A stretch of 35,606 nt of DNA from Prochlorococcus sp. AG-347-B23. GTDB taxonomy: Bacteria > Cyanobacteriota > Cyanobacteriia > PCC-6307 > Cyanobiaceae. The notes beneath the pieces were generated by a model that was given only the letters and a program-made list of their open reading frames with translations, ran no database searches and was not told the DNA's origin. A program made the translations under genes and the position numbers. Positions 15,727 through 22,221 of this stretch are shown here, piece after piece (the first letter of the stretch is position 1; each line of letters begins with the position of its first letter). Location: NCBI GenBank assembly GCA_003281715.1, contig QCBE01000013.1, positions 1-35,606 of the forward strand. Reading direction: 5' to 3'.

Positions 15727-16307
15727 TCGATTTCTCCTAAGTGTTCCCAGCAAAAGCTGTCAGCATTTTTCTTTAAATAGTTAATTTCTTTATTGCGTTG
15801 ATCTATTAGCTCTAAATAGTCTGAGTATCTTTTATCATTTCGCTGCATCTGGAGCATTATTTGTTTTAGTTCTTTTCCCTCTGTTACTGCACGTTCAATT
15901 AACTTTTTAGCTTTTCGTAGTTCTTCCAAAGTACATTCTTGAAAGTTACCAGCATCTAGAGCTGCTTTACTTACCTTTAAGAAGTCTTCAAAGGCTTGTA
16001 TGGCAATTCTAAAAAGTTCGTCTTTTTTTGCTTTTTGCTCCTTATATATATGAGGAGAATAATTAAAAGTCTTTTCTAATTGCCTGTGAGGTTTAAATAC
16101 AAAAGCCCTTCCAGAGTGACCAGCATCAGTTTTTACTAATGCCCATTCCAGACCATTAACAATTAAAGTTTCTCCAACTTTTAAATGTTGAGGAGGTGCA
16201 AAACTACTTCCGCAATGGCAAAACATGACCTCATCATTCCAACGGCAATCGCTGTCCTTGTTTCTTCCGCATACTGGGCAAGGATTCCTTTTGGATGAAT
16301 ATTGCAT
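15723..16307 (-). CDS. Zinc-finger protein, probable primase-type accessory
   Basis: 194 residues. The N-terminus has C-P-V-C-G-R-N-K-D-S-D-C and then F-C-H-C-G, a four-to-five cysteine zinc ribbon like that at the front of phage and satellite primases. After a short strand-rich part (L-K-V-G-E-T-L-I-V-N-G-L-E-W-A), the remainder is helical and charged. No catalytic primase (TOPRIM or AEP) domain is seen, so it may only recognise template or load the helicase. Its stop overlaps the helicase start (ATGA) and its ATG lies 4 bp after the upstream stop. Confidence 0.65.
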   Translation of the reverse strand: MQYSSKRNPCPVCGRNKDSDCRWNDEVMFCHCGSSFAPPQHLKVGETLIVNGLEWALVKTDAGHSGRAFVFKPHRQLEKTFNYSPHIYKEQKAKKDELFRIAIQAFEDFLKVSKAALDAGNFQECTLEELRKAKKLIERAVTEGKELKQIMLQMQRNDKRYSDYLELIDQRNKEINYLKKNADSFCWEHLGEIE

Positions 16308-16311
16308 TAAC

Positions 16312-16659
16312 TCACATCCTTCTATTGAAATAATCCTCTAGCTTCTCAAGCCTTTTACTTATTTCTGCAATTCTTACCTTTTCGGCAGCCTCTTTCTCTT
16401 GTTGATACTTCTCTTTTTCGGCAATTATTTTCTTTAATTGATCTTGCCTTACATAAATGGCTTGTTGTAGTTGAGCCAAAATTGTAGTGTGAACGCAAAC
16501 ATCCTCAACTAATGAGGCCATTGCTTTATCTGGCTCTTTTTCAAACAAATTACAATAGTCATCAACTAACTTCTTAGAATCTGATCTGATTGCATCCGAA
16601 GTTATAATTGGTATAGCGGAAAAGTCTTGATGAAAGTCAGGGCTTTTTTTATTTGGCAT
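16312..16659 (-). CDS. Coiled-coil protein of the replication operon
   Basis: 115 residues. The C-terminal half (about 65-113) is a long charged coiled coil rich in K, E and Q; the N-terminal half has no recognised motif. Its ATG overlaps the stop of the RHH gene (TAATG), with GGAGGT just upstream, so it is made by coupled translation. Could be an adaptor for the replication proteins; function unknown. Confidence 0.6.
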   Translation of the reverse strand: MPNKKSPDFHQDFSAIPIITSDAIRSDSKKLVDDYCNLFEKEPDKAMASLVEDVCVHTTILAQLQQAIYVRQDQLKKIIAEKEKYQQEKEAAEKVRIAEISKRLEKLEDYFNRRM

Positions 16660-16841
16660 TAGATAACCTCCTTATGTCTTTTAAGGCCGTCATCAATTAA
16701 TGCTCTTAGTAATTCAGCATTAGAACAGTTGTAATGTTCAGCTAACTTACTAAATTGTTTAAAAATTTCTTCAGTTACACGAGTTTGAATAGTGGGGCAA
16801 GCATCCACTTTGCGTGTTCTTTCCTTAACATCAAGCAACAT
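16659..16841 (-). CDS. Ribbon-helix-helix (CopG-like) DNA-binding protein
   Basis: 60 residues. T-I-Q-T-R-V-T-E-E-I-F-K-Q-F forms the ribbon and first helix, and N-C-S-N-A-E-L-L-R-A-L-I-D-D-G-L-K-R the second helix, the standard RHH pattern. First gene of the four-gene replication operon, where such proteins usually repress their own promoter and set copy number. A perfect small palindrome (16890-16902) lies upstream as a candidate operator. Confidence 0.75.
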   Translation of the reverse strand: MLLDVKERTRKVDACPTIQTRVTEEIFKQFSKLAEHYNCSNAELLRALIDDGLKRHKEVI

Positions 16842-16889
16842 AAAATAAGATTTAAATAAACTACTTTTATATTTTTACTTGCTTGAAAT

Positions 16890-16902
16890 GTATTGCAAAT
16901 AC
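16890..16902. promoter_or_regulatory. Candidate operator GTATT-GCA-AATAC
   Basis: A perfect 5-3-5 inverted repeat 49-61 bp upstream of the RHH gene start, between that start and attR. Suits autoregulation by the RHH protein. No confident -35/-10 pair could be fixed around it. Confidence 0.3.
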
Positions 16903-16926
16903 TAGAGTTTAAGGAAATAGCTCCCT

Positions 16927-16957
16927 TTATGTAAAGCGGTGTCAGATCGGCTACTGT
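16927..16957 (+). other. attR of the serine recombinase element
   Basis: The element arm TTATGTAAAGCGGTGT (16927-16942) mirrors the attL arm, then the shared core CTACTGT (16951-16957) leads into the gloA tail. In the rejoined attP the two arms are symmetric about the C/T at 16951-16952, which places the likely crossover dinucleotide at CT. Confidence 0.85.
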
Positions 16958-17015
16958 CTTAGCTTTTGTTGAGGATCCTGATGGATATAAAATTGAACTT
17001 ATTGAAAGAGATTAA
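16951..17015 (+). pseudogene. gloA: 3' remnant of the interrupted gloA
   Basis: In frame from the core it reads [24 protein letters not shown], identical in protein to the end of the complete copy at 11291-11680 but with synonymous changes in about half of the codons. It carries the metal ligand glutamate that the left fragment lost. It has no start codon and is not expected to be translated. Confidence 0.95.
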
Positions 17016-17314
17016 AAACTCCGAAACATCTTTTATTTAATTAACCAATTACTTATTAAAAAAAAAGTAAATTATCTAATAAATCGTCAAAAGCACTGGA
17101 AGTAAGAGAAAAAGTTTCTACTGCAAACGACCTATACATTCATACTGCAAAGATTTTTTAAAAGTTTTAATTATTTAATAACACTATTTATTTTAATAGT
17201 GACCATAAGAAAATTAGCTCAATTTTAAACTATCTATAATCAAAATTAATTCTGTTTAAAATCTGTAGACAATCTATTCAGATTGAACTATTGTAGAGTT
17301 ATCGCATAAAGCTT
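17016..17314. other. Intergenic, 299 bp, one weak hairpin
   Basis: AT-rich host sequence after the gloA tail. A 7-bp hairpin, CACTATT/AATAGTG, lies at 17182-17201 but has no T-run after it, so I do not call it a terminator. Nothing else is supported. Confidence 0.45.
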
Positions 17315-17812
17315 ATGCCTAATAATTGGTCAAAAATAAGAGATGAATGGCTTGATAGCACAGCTATTGCAAAAGATGATGCTAAATGGGCATTAGAAGC
17401 TTTAATTAGTTCTGAAGAAGAGTTTTTTGAAATAGAAAAAAAATTCAAGAATAAAGAGGATGCTACAAGCCAAGTAAAATTTTTGAAGAGAAAAGTAAAA
17501 GAAACTATTTCCTCTAAAGAAATTAGTCTTGATGATATTGCATTAAATACTTCAAATTCAAACAAAGTACAAATCTCAGTACCATCAAATCTTACTTATC
17601 TTTTAAAGGTTTGGGCCGCCGCAGAGGGCCGTGATCTATCGAGCGTTGCTTTCCAGTGTTTAGAAACTGGTATAAGGGAAATGAAAAGCAAAGGTTCAAT
17701 ACCTTCAATAGCAGTAAATAGATATGATTCAGCCTGTCAAAAAAGGATTGCACTGGCAGAAGTAAACAATTTATTAGAGAAATATGAAATAGCTCAGAAT
17801 AAAATCAAATAA
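17315..17812 (+). CDS. Hypothetical protein with RHH-like C-terminal segment
   Basis: 165 residues. The N-terminal half is helical and acidic (D-E-W-L-D-S-T, then E-E-E-F-F-E-I-E-K-K). At about 93-125 the run K-V-Q-I-S-V-P-S-N-L-T-Y-L-L-K-V-W-A-A-A-E-G-R-D resembles the ribbon and first helix of ribbon-helix-helix proteins, so DNA binding is possible. The following gene begins 2 bp after its stop, so they form an operon. Not recognised as a named family. Confidence 0.55.
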   Translation: MPNNWSKIRDEWLDSTAIAKDDAKWALEALISSEEEFFEIEKKFKNKEDATSQVKFLKRKVKETISSKEISLDDIALNTSNSNKVQISVPSNLTYLLKVWAAAEGRDLSSVAFQCLETGIREMKSKGSIPSIAVNRYDSACQKRIALAEVNNLLEKYEIAQNKIK

Positions 17813-17814
17813 TT

Positions 17815-18207
17815 ATGAACAACAAAAAAATCATAAAAGGATACAAAGCATTAATATTATCAAGTTTTAATGAAGATAATTCTACAGATAAATTCAAAGA
17901 TGGAATAATTTATACTCTTTATTCTGATGAATTTAATTCACTTAAAGTTGGTTTTGCTGAAAATGATAAGGTCCTAGAAAAAAGAATATCTAGTGAAGCA
18001 TTAATTTTATTGGATATGAAAAAAGGCAACAAGAAAGATCTATTTTTATTAATAACCACTCTAAAAGAATTTGGTATCAAATATTCAGACAATCTTTTTT
18101 TCGAATACACAAGTCCTTTAATGAGACACTTGTCTACATTAGGTTGGCCTATTGGAAGATCACTTTATAAACGAAGAAAAATTAAAAAAGAACTTTTATG
18201 TGCATAA
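17815..18207 (+). CDS. Hypothetical protein, possible GIY-YIG/T5orf172-like fold
   Basis: 130 residues. The segment I-I-Y-T-L-Y-S-D-E-F-N-S-L-K-V-G-F-A-E-N at about 32-51, followed by K-R-I near 58, resembles the front strands of MUG113/T5orf172-type GIY-YIG nucleases (Y-x-L ... K-x-G-x-T/S ... R-x). No clear catalytic glutamate or asparagine could be placed, so it may be inactive or unrelated. A basic tail (R-R-K-I-K-K) ends the protein. Paired with the preceding possible DNA-binding gene. Confidence 0.45.
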   Translation: MNNKKIIKGYKALILSSFNEDNSTDKFKDGIIYTLYSDEFNSLKVGFAENDKVLEKRISSEALILLDMKKGNKKDLFLLITTLKEFGIKYSDNLFFEYTSPLMRHLSTLGWPIGRSLYKRRKIKKELLCA

Positions 18208-18209
18208 AT

Positions 18210-18683
18210 TTAAATGTAATCACACTCTAAAGTTTCTCTTGTTTCTCTATTTGTGAATGGATTAGTCCCAGAGGCACTTTCACAAAATTTCCTAACAGTA
18301 TCTTTTGGCAAAAAAACATTTGTGAAGTCTGCGCCTTGGATTTTTACATTTTCAAACTGTGTACTATAAGCAAAAGAATCCTCTAAGTTAGTATTTGATA
18401 AATCTGTCCCATCTAAAACAGCTGAATCTAATGTTACTTCTCTTAAATTGGAGTTACTTAAATTAGTATCTTTCAGTTTTGCTCCATAAAGAGTCGCATT
18501 TTGGAGCTCACAATCTGATAAATTTGCGTCTTGTAAATCAGTCAAATAGAAAGTTGCTCCTTTTAGATCAGATCCAGAGAAATCTGCTCCTACTAAGGAT
18601 TGTTTACCATAATCCAATGCAGCGAAACTTCTAGAAGGGAGAGTTAAAACAATTATTAAAACAGTTATAGTTATAAACCTCAT
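18210..18683 (-). CDS. Exported pentapeptide-repeat protein
   Basis: 157 residues. Signal peptide at about 1-21 with cleavage after S-F-A-A. Then roughly eighteen A(D/N)LSx-type pentapeptides (for example G-A-D-F-S, K-G-A-T-F, D-A-N-L-S, D-T-N-L-S) build a right-handed beta helix up to about residue 125. A C-terminal part with two cysteines could form a disulfide. Cyanobacteria place many such proteins in the thylakoid lumen or periplasm; roles are mostly unknown. Its stop lies 2 bp from the stop of the convergent neighbour. Confidence 0.8.
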   Translation of the reverse strand: MRFITITVLIIVLTLPSRSFAALDYGKQSLVGADFSGSDLKGATFYLTDLQDANLSDCELQNATLYGAKLKDTNLSNSNLREVTLDSAVLDGTDLSNTNLEDSFAYSTQFENVKIQGADFTNVFLPKDTVRKFCESASGTNPFTNRETRETLECDYI

Positions 18684-18789
18684 TTTTTGAATAGTATTTC
18701 AACAAATTCTAACTTCTTAAGCTGAAATCTAAAAATTAATTATTTACTGAATGCTATATTAATTGAAATTATAAATCATGAAATAGGTT

Positions 18790-20430
18790 TTGGATATAAA
18801 TCCGTATGATGCAATTGTTGTTGGTTCCGGTGCTACAGGAGGAATAGCAGCACTTACATTGGCAGAACAGGGGATAAAAGTTTTAGTAATAGAAACAGGA
18901 CCAAAAATTAAAAGGCTTGAGGCTAGTAATTATGAGCCCCAGAATACATTAAAAAGATTATCAGGAGTCTTAACAAAAAAACATGCCAATCAATGCCAAC
19001 ATCCCGGTTATTGGAAAAATAATCCTGATTTATATTCAAATGAATTGAAACATCCTTATGACTTCCCCAAGAAAAAACCCTTCCTTTGGACTCAAGGCAA
19101 ACAATTTGGGGGGAGATCACTAACTTGGGGAGGCATAACACTAAGACTTTCTTCAGAAGATTTTCAACCTGCTAAAAAAGACGGATTCGGACCAAACTGG
19201 CCTATTTCATACGATGAATTGTCCCCTCACTATGATTTCATTGAAAGTTTCTGTGGAATCTATGGACGAAAAGATGATATTAAGGAAGTCCCAAACGGCA
19301 AATATATTGGTGAAATACCTCTAACAGAAAACGAAAAAGATTTTGGCGGCAAAGTTAAATCAAAATTAAACTATCCATTTATCCAATCAAGAGGCTTTGA
19401 CCGTAATTCATCAGTAAAAGATAAAGAATGGCCTAAGTCCTCTAGTGTAGGAAGCACTTTAAAAAAAGCTTTAGATACTGGAAATGTACAAATAGTCTCT
19501 AATCACTTAGTGGAGTCTTTTGAGATTAACAAGATAACAGAGCTTGCATCAAAACTAACGATTGTAAACTTAGAAAATGGATGCAAAAAAGAATTAAATT
19601 GTGATTTAATCCTCCTTTGCGCATCAACAATTTCAACTCTCAGAATATTGCTGAACTCAGAATATAAATCAAATTCCTCAGGTTTTAAAGATAATTCTGG
19701 AAAATTAGGTAAATACCTTATGGACCATATATCTATCTGTAGATTTTTTTCACTCCCAAAAACAAAAAACTCAGGAAAACTGTTAGATAATCTTCACGAT
19801 CTTTCTGGAGCAGGCAGCTTCTTTATTCCATTCGGTTCAAATTTACCAAAAATTGACAACATAAATTTCCTTAGAGGTTATGGAATCTGGGGAGCAATTG
19901 ATAGATTGGGGATACCTAAATTTCTGCAAAAAGACACAAACACATCCATTGGTTTTCTTATCGCCCATGGTGAAGTCCTTCCTCGAGAGAAAAACTCAGT
20001 TTCTCTCTCGAGAAAAACAGATGAATGGGGGATCCCAATTCCATACATTGAATTCGAATGGAGCGAAAATGAGTTAAACATGGCTAAACATATGGAAAAC
20101 ACAATACGAAAATCAATTAAAGCTGCTAATGGAGAAATAAAAAATATTAATGAACTAATCAATATCCCATTAGGGAGTTTAATTACAAAAAATTTAATAG
20201 CACTTTCAGATGGTCCTCCTCCTCCTGGATATTACATTCATGAGGTAGGGGGAGCACCAATGGGGGCAAATGAAGAAAATAGCGTAGTTGATAAATTTAA
20301 TAGATTATGGAGATGTAAGAATGTGCTAGTACTAGATGGAGCATGCTGGCCCACATCATCCTGGCAAAGCCCAACACTTACGATGATGGCCTTAAGTAGA
20401 AGAGCCTGTTTAAATATTAAAAAGACTTAG
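18790..20430 (+). CDS. GMC-family FAD-dependent oxidoreductase
   Basis: 546 residues. The N-terminal dinucleotide fold has V-V-G-S-G-A-T-G-G near residue 11 and the acidic E-T-G after the second strand. The GMC signature follows (G-G-R-S-L-T-W-G-G about residue 108), and the C-terminus carries the conserved H-E-V-G-G-A-P-M-G near 484 and W-P-T-S-S-W-Q-S-P-T-L-T-M-M-A-L, with the catalytic histidine zone. Relatives oxidise alcohols such as choline, glucose or sugar alcohols. The start is a TTG at 18790; the ATG just before it meets a stop at once. The 3' end overlaps the convergent small gene by 14 bp. Confidence 0.85.
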   Translation: MDINPYDAIVVGSGATGGIAALTLAEQGIKVLVIETGPKIKRLEASNYEPQNTLKRLSGVLTKKHANQCQHPGYWKNNPDLYSNELKHPYDFPKKKPFLWTQGKQFGGRSLTWGGITLRLSSEDFQPAKKDGFGPNWPISYDELSPHYDFIESFCGIYGRKDDIKEVPNGKYIGEIPLTENEKDFGGKVKSKLNYPFIQSRGFDRNSSVKDKEWPKSSSVGSTLKKALDTGNVQIVSNHLVESFEINKITELASKLTIVNLENGCKKELNCDLILLCASTISTLRILLNSEYKSNSSGFKDNSGKLGKYLMDHISICRFFSLPKTKNSGKLLDNLHDLSGAGSFFIPFGSNLPKIDNINFLRGYGIWGAIDRLGIPKFLQKDTNTSIGFLIAHGEVLPREKNSVSLSRKTDEWGIPIPYIEFEWSENELNMAKHMENTIRKSIKAANGEIKNINELINIPLGSLITKNLIALSDGPPPPGYYIHEVGGAPMGANEENSVVDKFNRLWRCKNVLVLDGACWPTSSWQSPTLTMMALSRRACLNIKKT

Positions 20431-20674
20431 AAGGTGTAAATAATTGATTTAAATAAATTTCTGATACAGAATTATCTGTGCATCCGTTTTGAACTAGAAA
20501 AGTAGCTAATGCTGAATTTATAAGTTTATATTGATCCCAAGTTGGATTACTTAATACGAAATCTTTCATAGTGTTATACAGAGTTTCTGAAAGCTCTGTT
20601 TCTAATGAAACTTTATTTGAAGCGCAGTCTAAGGGTTTATTATCAGTTAAAATTGATTGGCTGATTTGATCCAT
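20417..20674 (-). CDS. Small hypothetical protein
   Basis: 85 residues, soluble and acidic, with three cysteines and no recognised motif. Begins M-D-Q-I-S-Q-S-I-L-T-D-N-K-P-L-D. Convergent with the GMC gene, overlapping its last 14 bp. Looks like a conserved small picocyanobacterial protein; function unknown. Confidence 0.5.
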   Translation of the reverse strand: MDQISQSILTDNKPLDCASNKVSLETELSETLYNTMKDFVLSNPTWDQYKLINSALATFLVQNGCTDNSVSEIYLNQLFTPSKSF

Positions 20675-21055
20675 AAATTTATTTTCCTTGCATATTCATA
20701 ATGATATTTTTTTCTGAAAAAATCAAAAAATATATGATATGAAAATTTTCAAATTATCAAATGAGACTCATGTTATAAATGGATTTTTATAAAAACAGCC
20801 TTTTTCAATAAGGAAATTGAATAATTCTTAAAGAAAAGTCAACAATAATGTTGAAGTCCTGTTTTTTTTTAAAAATGCTGGCATTTCTAATCCAATGTGG
20901 ATTTGGACGTGGAAAACAACCTGTAAATTGTGGAAAATCTATCTCAAAATACTTTCAAGATTTTATATTAAGAATACTTATATATAATGAGTCTATTAAG
21001 ACTAGGTCGAGAAAGAGACAGGTGATTCATTGTTTTCAACGGATTTTCTTAAGAT
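20675..21055. other. 381-bp intergenic region, no supported gene
   Basis: AT-rich. An open frame of about 70 codons exists here but its product shows no protein-like pattern. One exact TGTGGAAAA (20929-20937, complement of TTTTCCACA) and one near copy (20908-20916) look like DnaA boxes, but two sites do not make an origin. A small RNA gene cannot be excluded. Confidence 0.4.
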
Positions 21056-22174
21056 TTAGTCTTTATTAGGCAAGCGAAGCGTGACAGGTCCTAAAGGGTG
21101 TTTTGAATTTGGATAAATACTATGGTGATGGTGATTATGTTCATGTTGATGAGCCTCTACATGTTCATGTTCTAAGTAATCACCTCCTCCTGTGTCTGAT
21201 TTTTCTTGATTATGGGTTGGGATTTGATTTTGTATTTCACAAGTACCATTACATTCAGGATCACATAAATCACAGCTAATACCCAAGCCCTCTACATGGT
21301 CATGATGACTTTCTTGTACCATTCCAACTTCTTTCTCAAAGCCAAATAAATTTGATCTATATTTACAAGTTGAGCAATTCATAAAATTATTACCTACGTT
21401 ATTAAGAATTTCTTCAATCCTTTCTACAAAAGTGTCGACCACATAAGACTGTGACGAAAGATATTTTGCATGTATAAATGAAATATTTGGATTTTTAAAC
21501 GCAACTAAATCACTTTGCCTTTTTATTCTTGTAACAAGGACACCTGAGAAAAGGAAATAAGGGAAAACAATTATATTTTTATAACCAAGTCTCACAACAT
21601 TTTTCAAGCCCGGTTCAACAAGAGGGAAAGTTACTCCAGAAAAAACTGTTTCCCCCCATCCTAAACCAATACCCTCTACGATCATTCTCGTAATTTTTGA
21701 AACATTGGAATTCGCATCTGGGTCAGAAGAGCCTCTACCCACTACAACTAATAATGATTCTTCAGGTTTGAGATTATTATTTTGTTTAAATACATCTTTT
21801 ACTCTTTCACAAGCTGCACTAATCATTAAATTATTAATACCTAATTCTCTTCCATAAATTATTTCAATTCCTGTTTTACTTGAATAATTCATAAGCAGGC
21901 TAGGTATATCATTTTTTACATGGCCAGCAGCGAAAAGCATTGCAGGTATTGCAATTACTTTTTTTATAGAAAGATCTTTTAACTTGTCTAAAGCATCAAC
22001 AATCGAAGGTTTAGCAAATTCCAAGAAACCGTATTCAACCAAAAAGTTTGGATATCTTTTTTGGATGAAATTAGTTAATTCTTGAAATTCAGTAATGGCT
22101 AGTTTATTTCTACTCCCGTGTCCACAGATAAGTATCGCGACTTGATTACTTAACTTCGAATCTAAATTATCCAA
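21056..22174 (-). CDS. CbiX-type chelatase with Cys-rich and His-rich tail
   Basis: 372 residues. Two CbiX repeats cover about 10-250: G-H-G-S-R-N with His19 and A-A-G-H-V-K-N-D-I-P in the first, and G-R-G-S-S-D-P-D with F-P-Y-F-L-F-S-G in the second, where the first histidine is replaced by arginine. These enzymes insert cobalt (or iron) into sirohydrochlorin on the way to B12 or sirohaem. After about residue 255 a tail holds C-S-T-C-K-Y-R, C-D-L-C-D-P-E-C-N-G-T-C, and then a histidine-rich stretch (H-E-H-N-H-H-H-H), suited to metal or cluster storage. The B12-dependent nrdJ in this window needs the cobalt branch. Divergent from the FAD oxidase gene. Confidence 0.85.
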   Translation of the reverse strand: MDNLDSKLSNQVAILICGHGSRNKLAITEFQELTNFIQKRYPNFLVEYGFLEFAKPSIVDALDKLKDLSIKKVIAIPAMLFAAGHVKNDIPSLLMNYSSKTGIEIIYGRELGINNLMISAACERVKDVFKQNNNLKPEESLLVVVGRGSSDPDANSNVSKITRMIVEGIGLGWGETVFSGVTFPLVEPGLKNVVRLGYKNIIVFPYFLFSGVLVTRIKRQSDLVAFKNPNISFIHAKYLSSQSYVVDTFVERIEEILNNVGNNFMNCSTCKYRSNLFGFEKEVGMVQESHHDHVEGLGISCDLCDPECNGTCEIQNQIPTHNQEKSDTGGGDYLEHEHVEAHQHEHNHHHHSIYPNSKHPLGPVTLRLPNKD

Positions 22175-22221
22175 ATTTAAATTATTACTTATACCATAAT
22201 AGTAAAGAACAATATGATGTA

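Larger units (their letters stand above)
8591..16957. mobile_element. 8.36-kb capsid-encoding integrative element in gloA
   Basis: Bounded by the direct repeat CTACTGT at 8591-8597 and 16951-16957 and inserted into gloA. Order: serine recombinase, ligase, second gloA on the plus strand; then HTH protein, prohead protease-capsid fusion, small ORF, iteron-like block, RepA/DnaB-like ATPase, zinc-finger protein, coiled-coil protein and RHH protein on the minus strand. The two arms converge near 11.7 kb. It has integration, replication and capsid genes but no portal, terminase or tail genes, as expected of a phage satellite that needs a helper. Several minus-strand genes have strong Shine-Dalgarno sites unlike the host genes. 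Exact boundary within the 7-bp core is inferred. Confidence 0.93.

Noticed and set aside
8661..17015. Two tandem or nested elements instead of one
   Set aside because: Only one recombinase and only two cores are seen, and no third att site lies next to the internal gloA, whose core is changed. A past rearrangement is still possible.
17182..17201. Hairpin CACTATT/AATAGTG as a terminator for gloA
   Set aside because: No T-run follows and it lies 166 bp after the gloA stop.
20908..20937. DnaA-box-like pair TGTGGAAAA/CGTGGAAAA
   Set aside because: Only one exact box; no dnaA/dnaN neighbours and no cluster, so not an origin.
20848..21069. 73-codon open frame between the GMC-side gene and cbiX
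   Set aside because: Composition is not protein-like, no start support, and it runs into the opposite cbiX gene.
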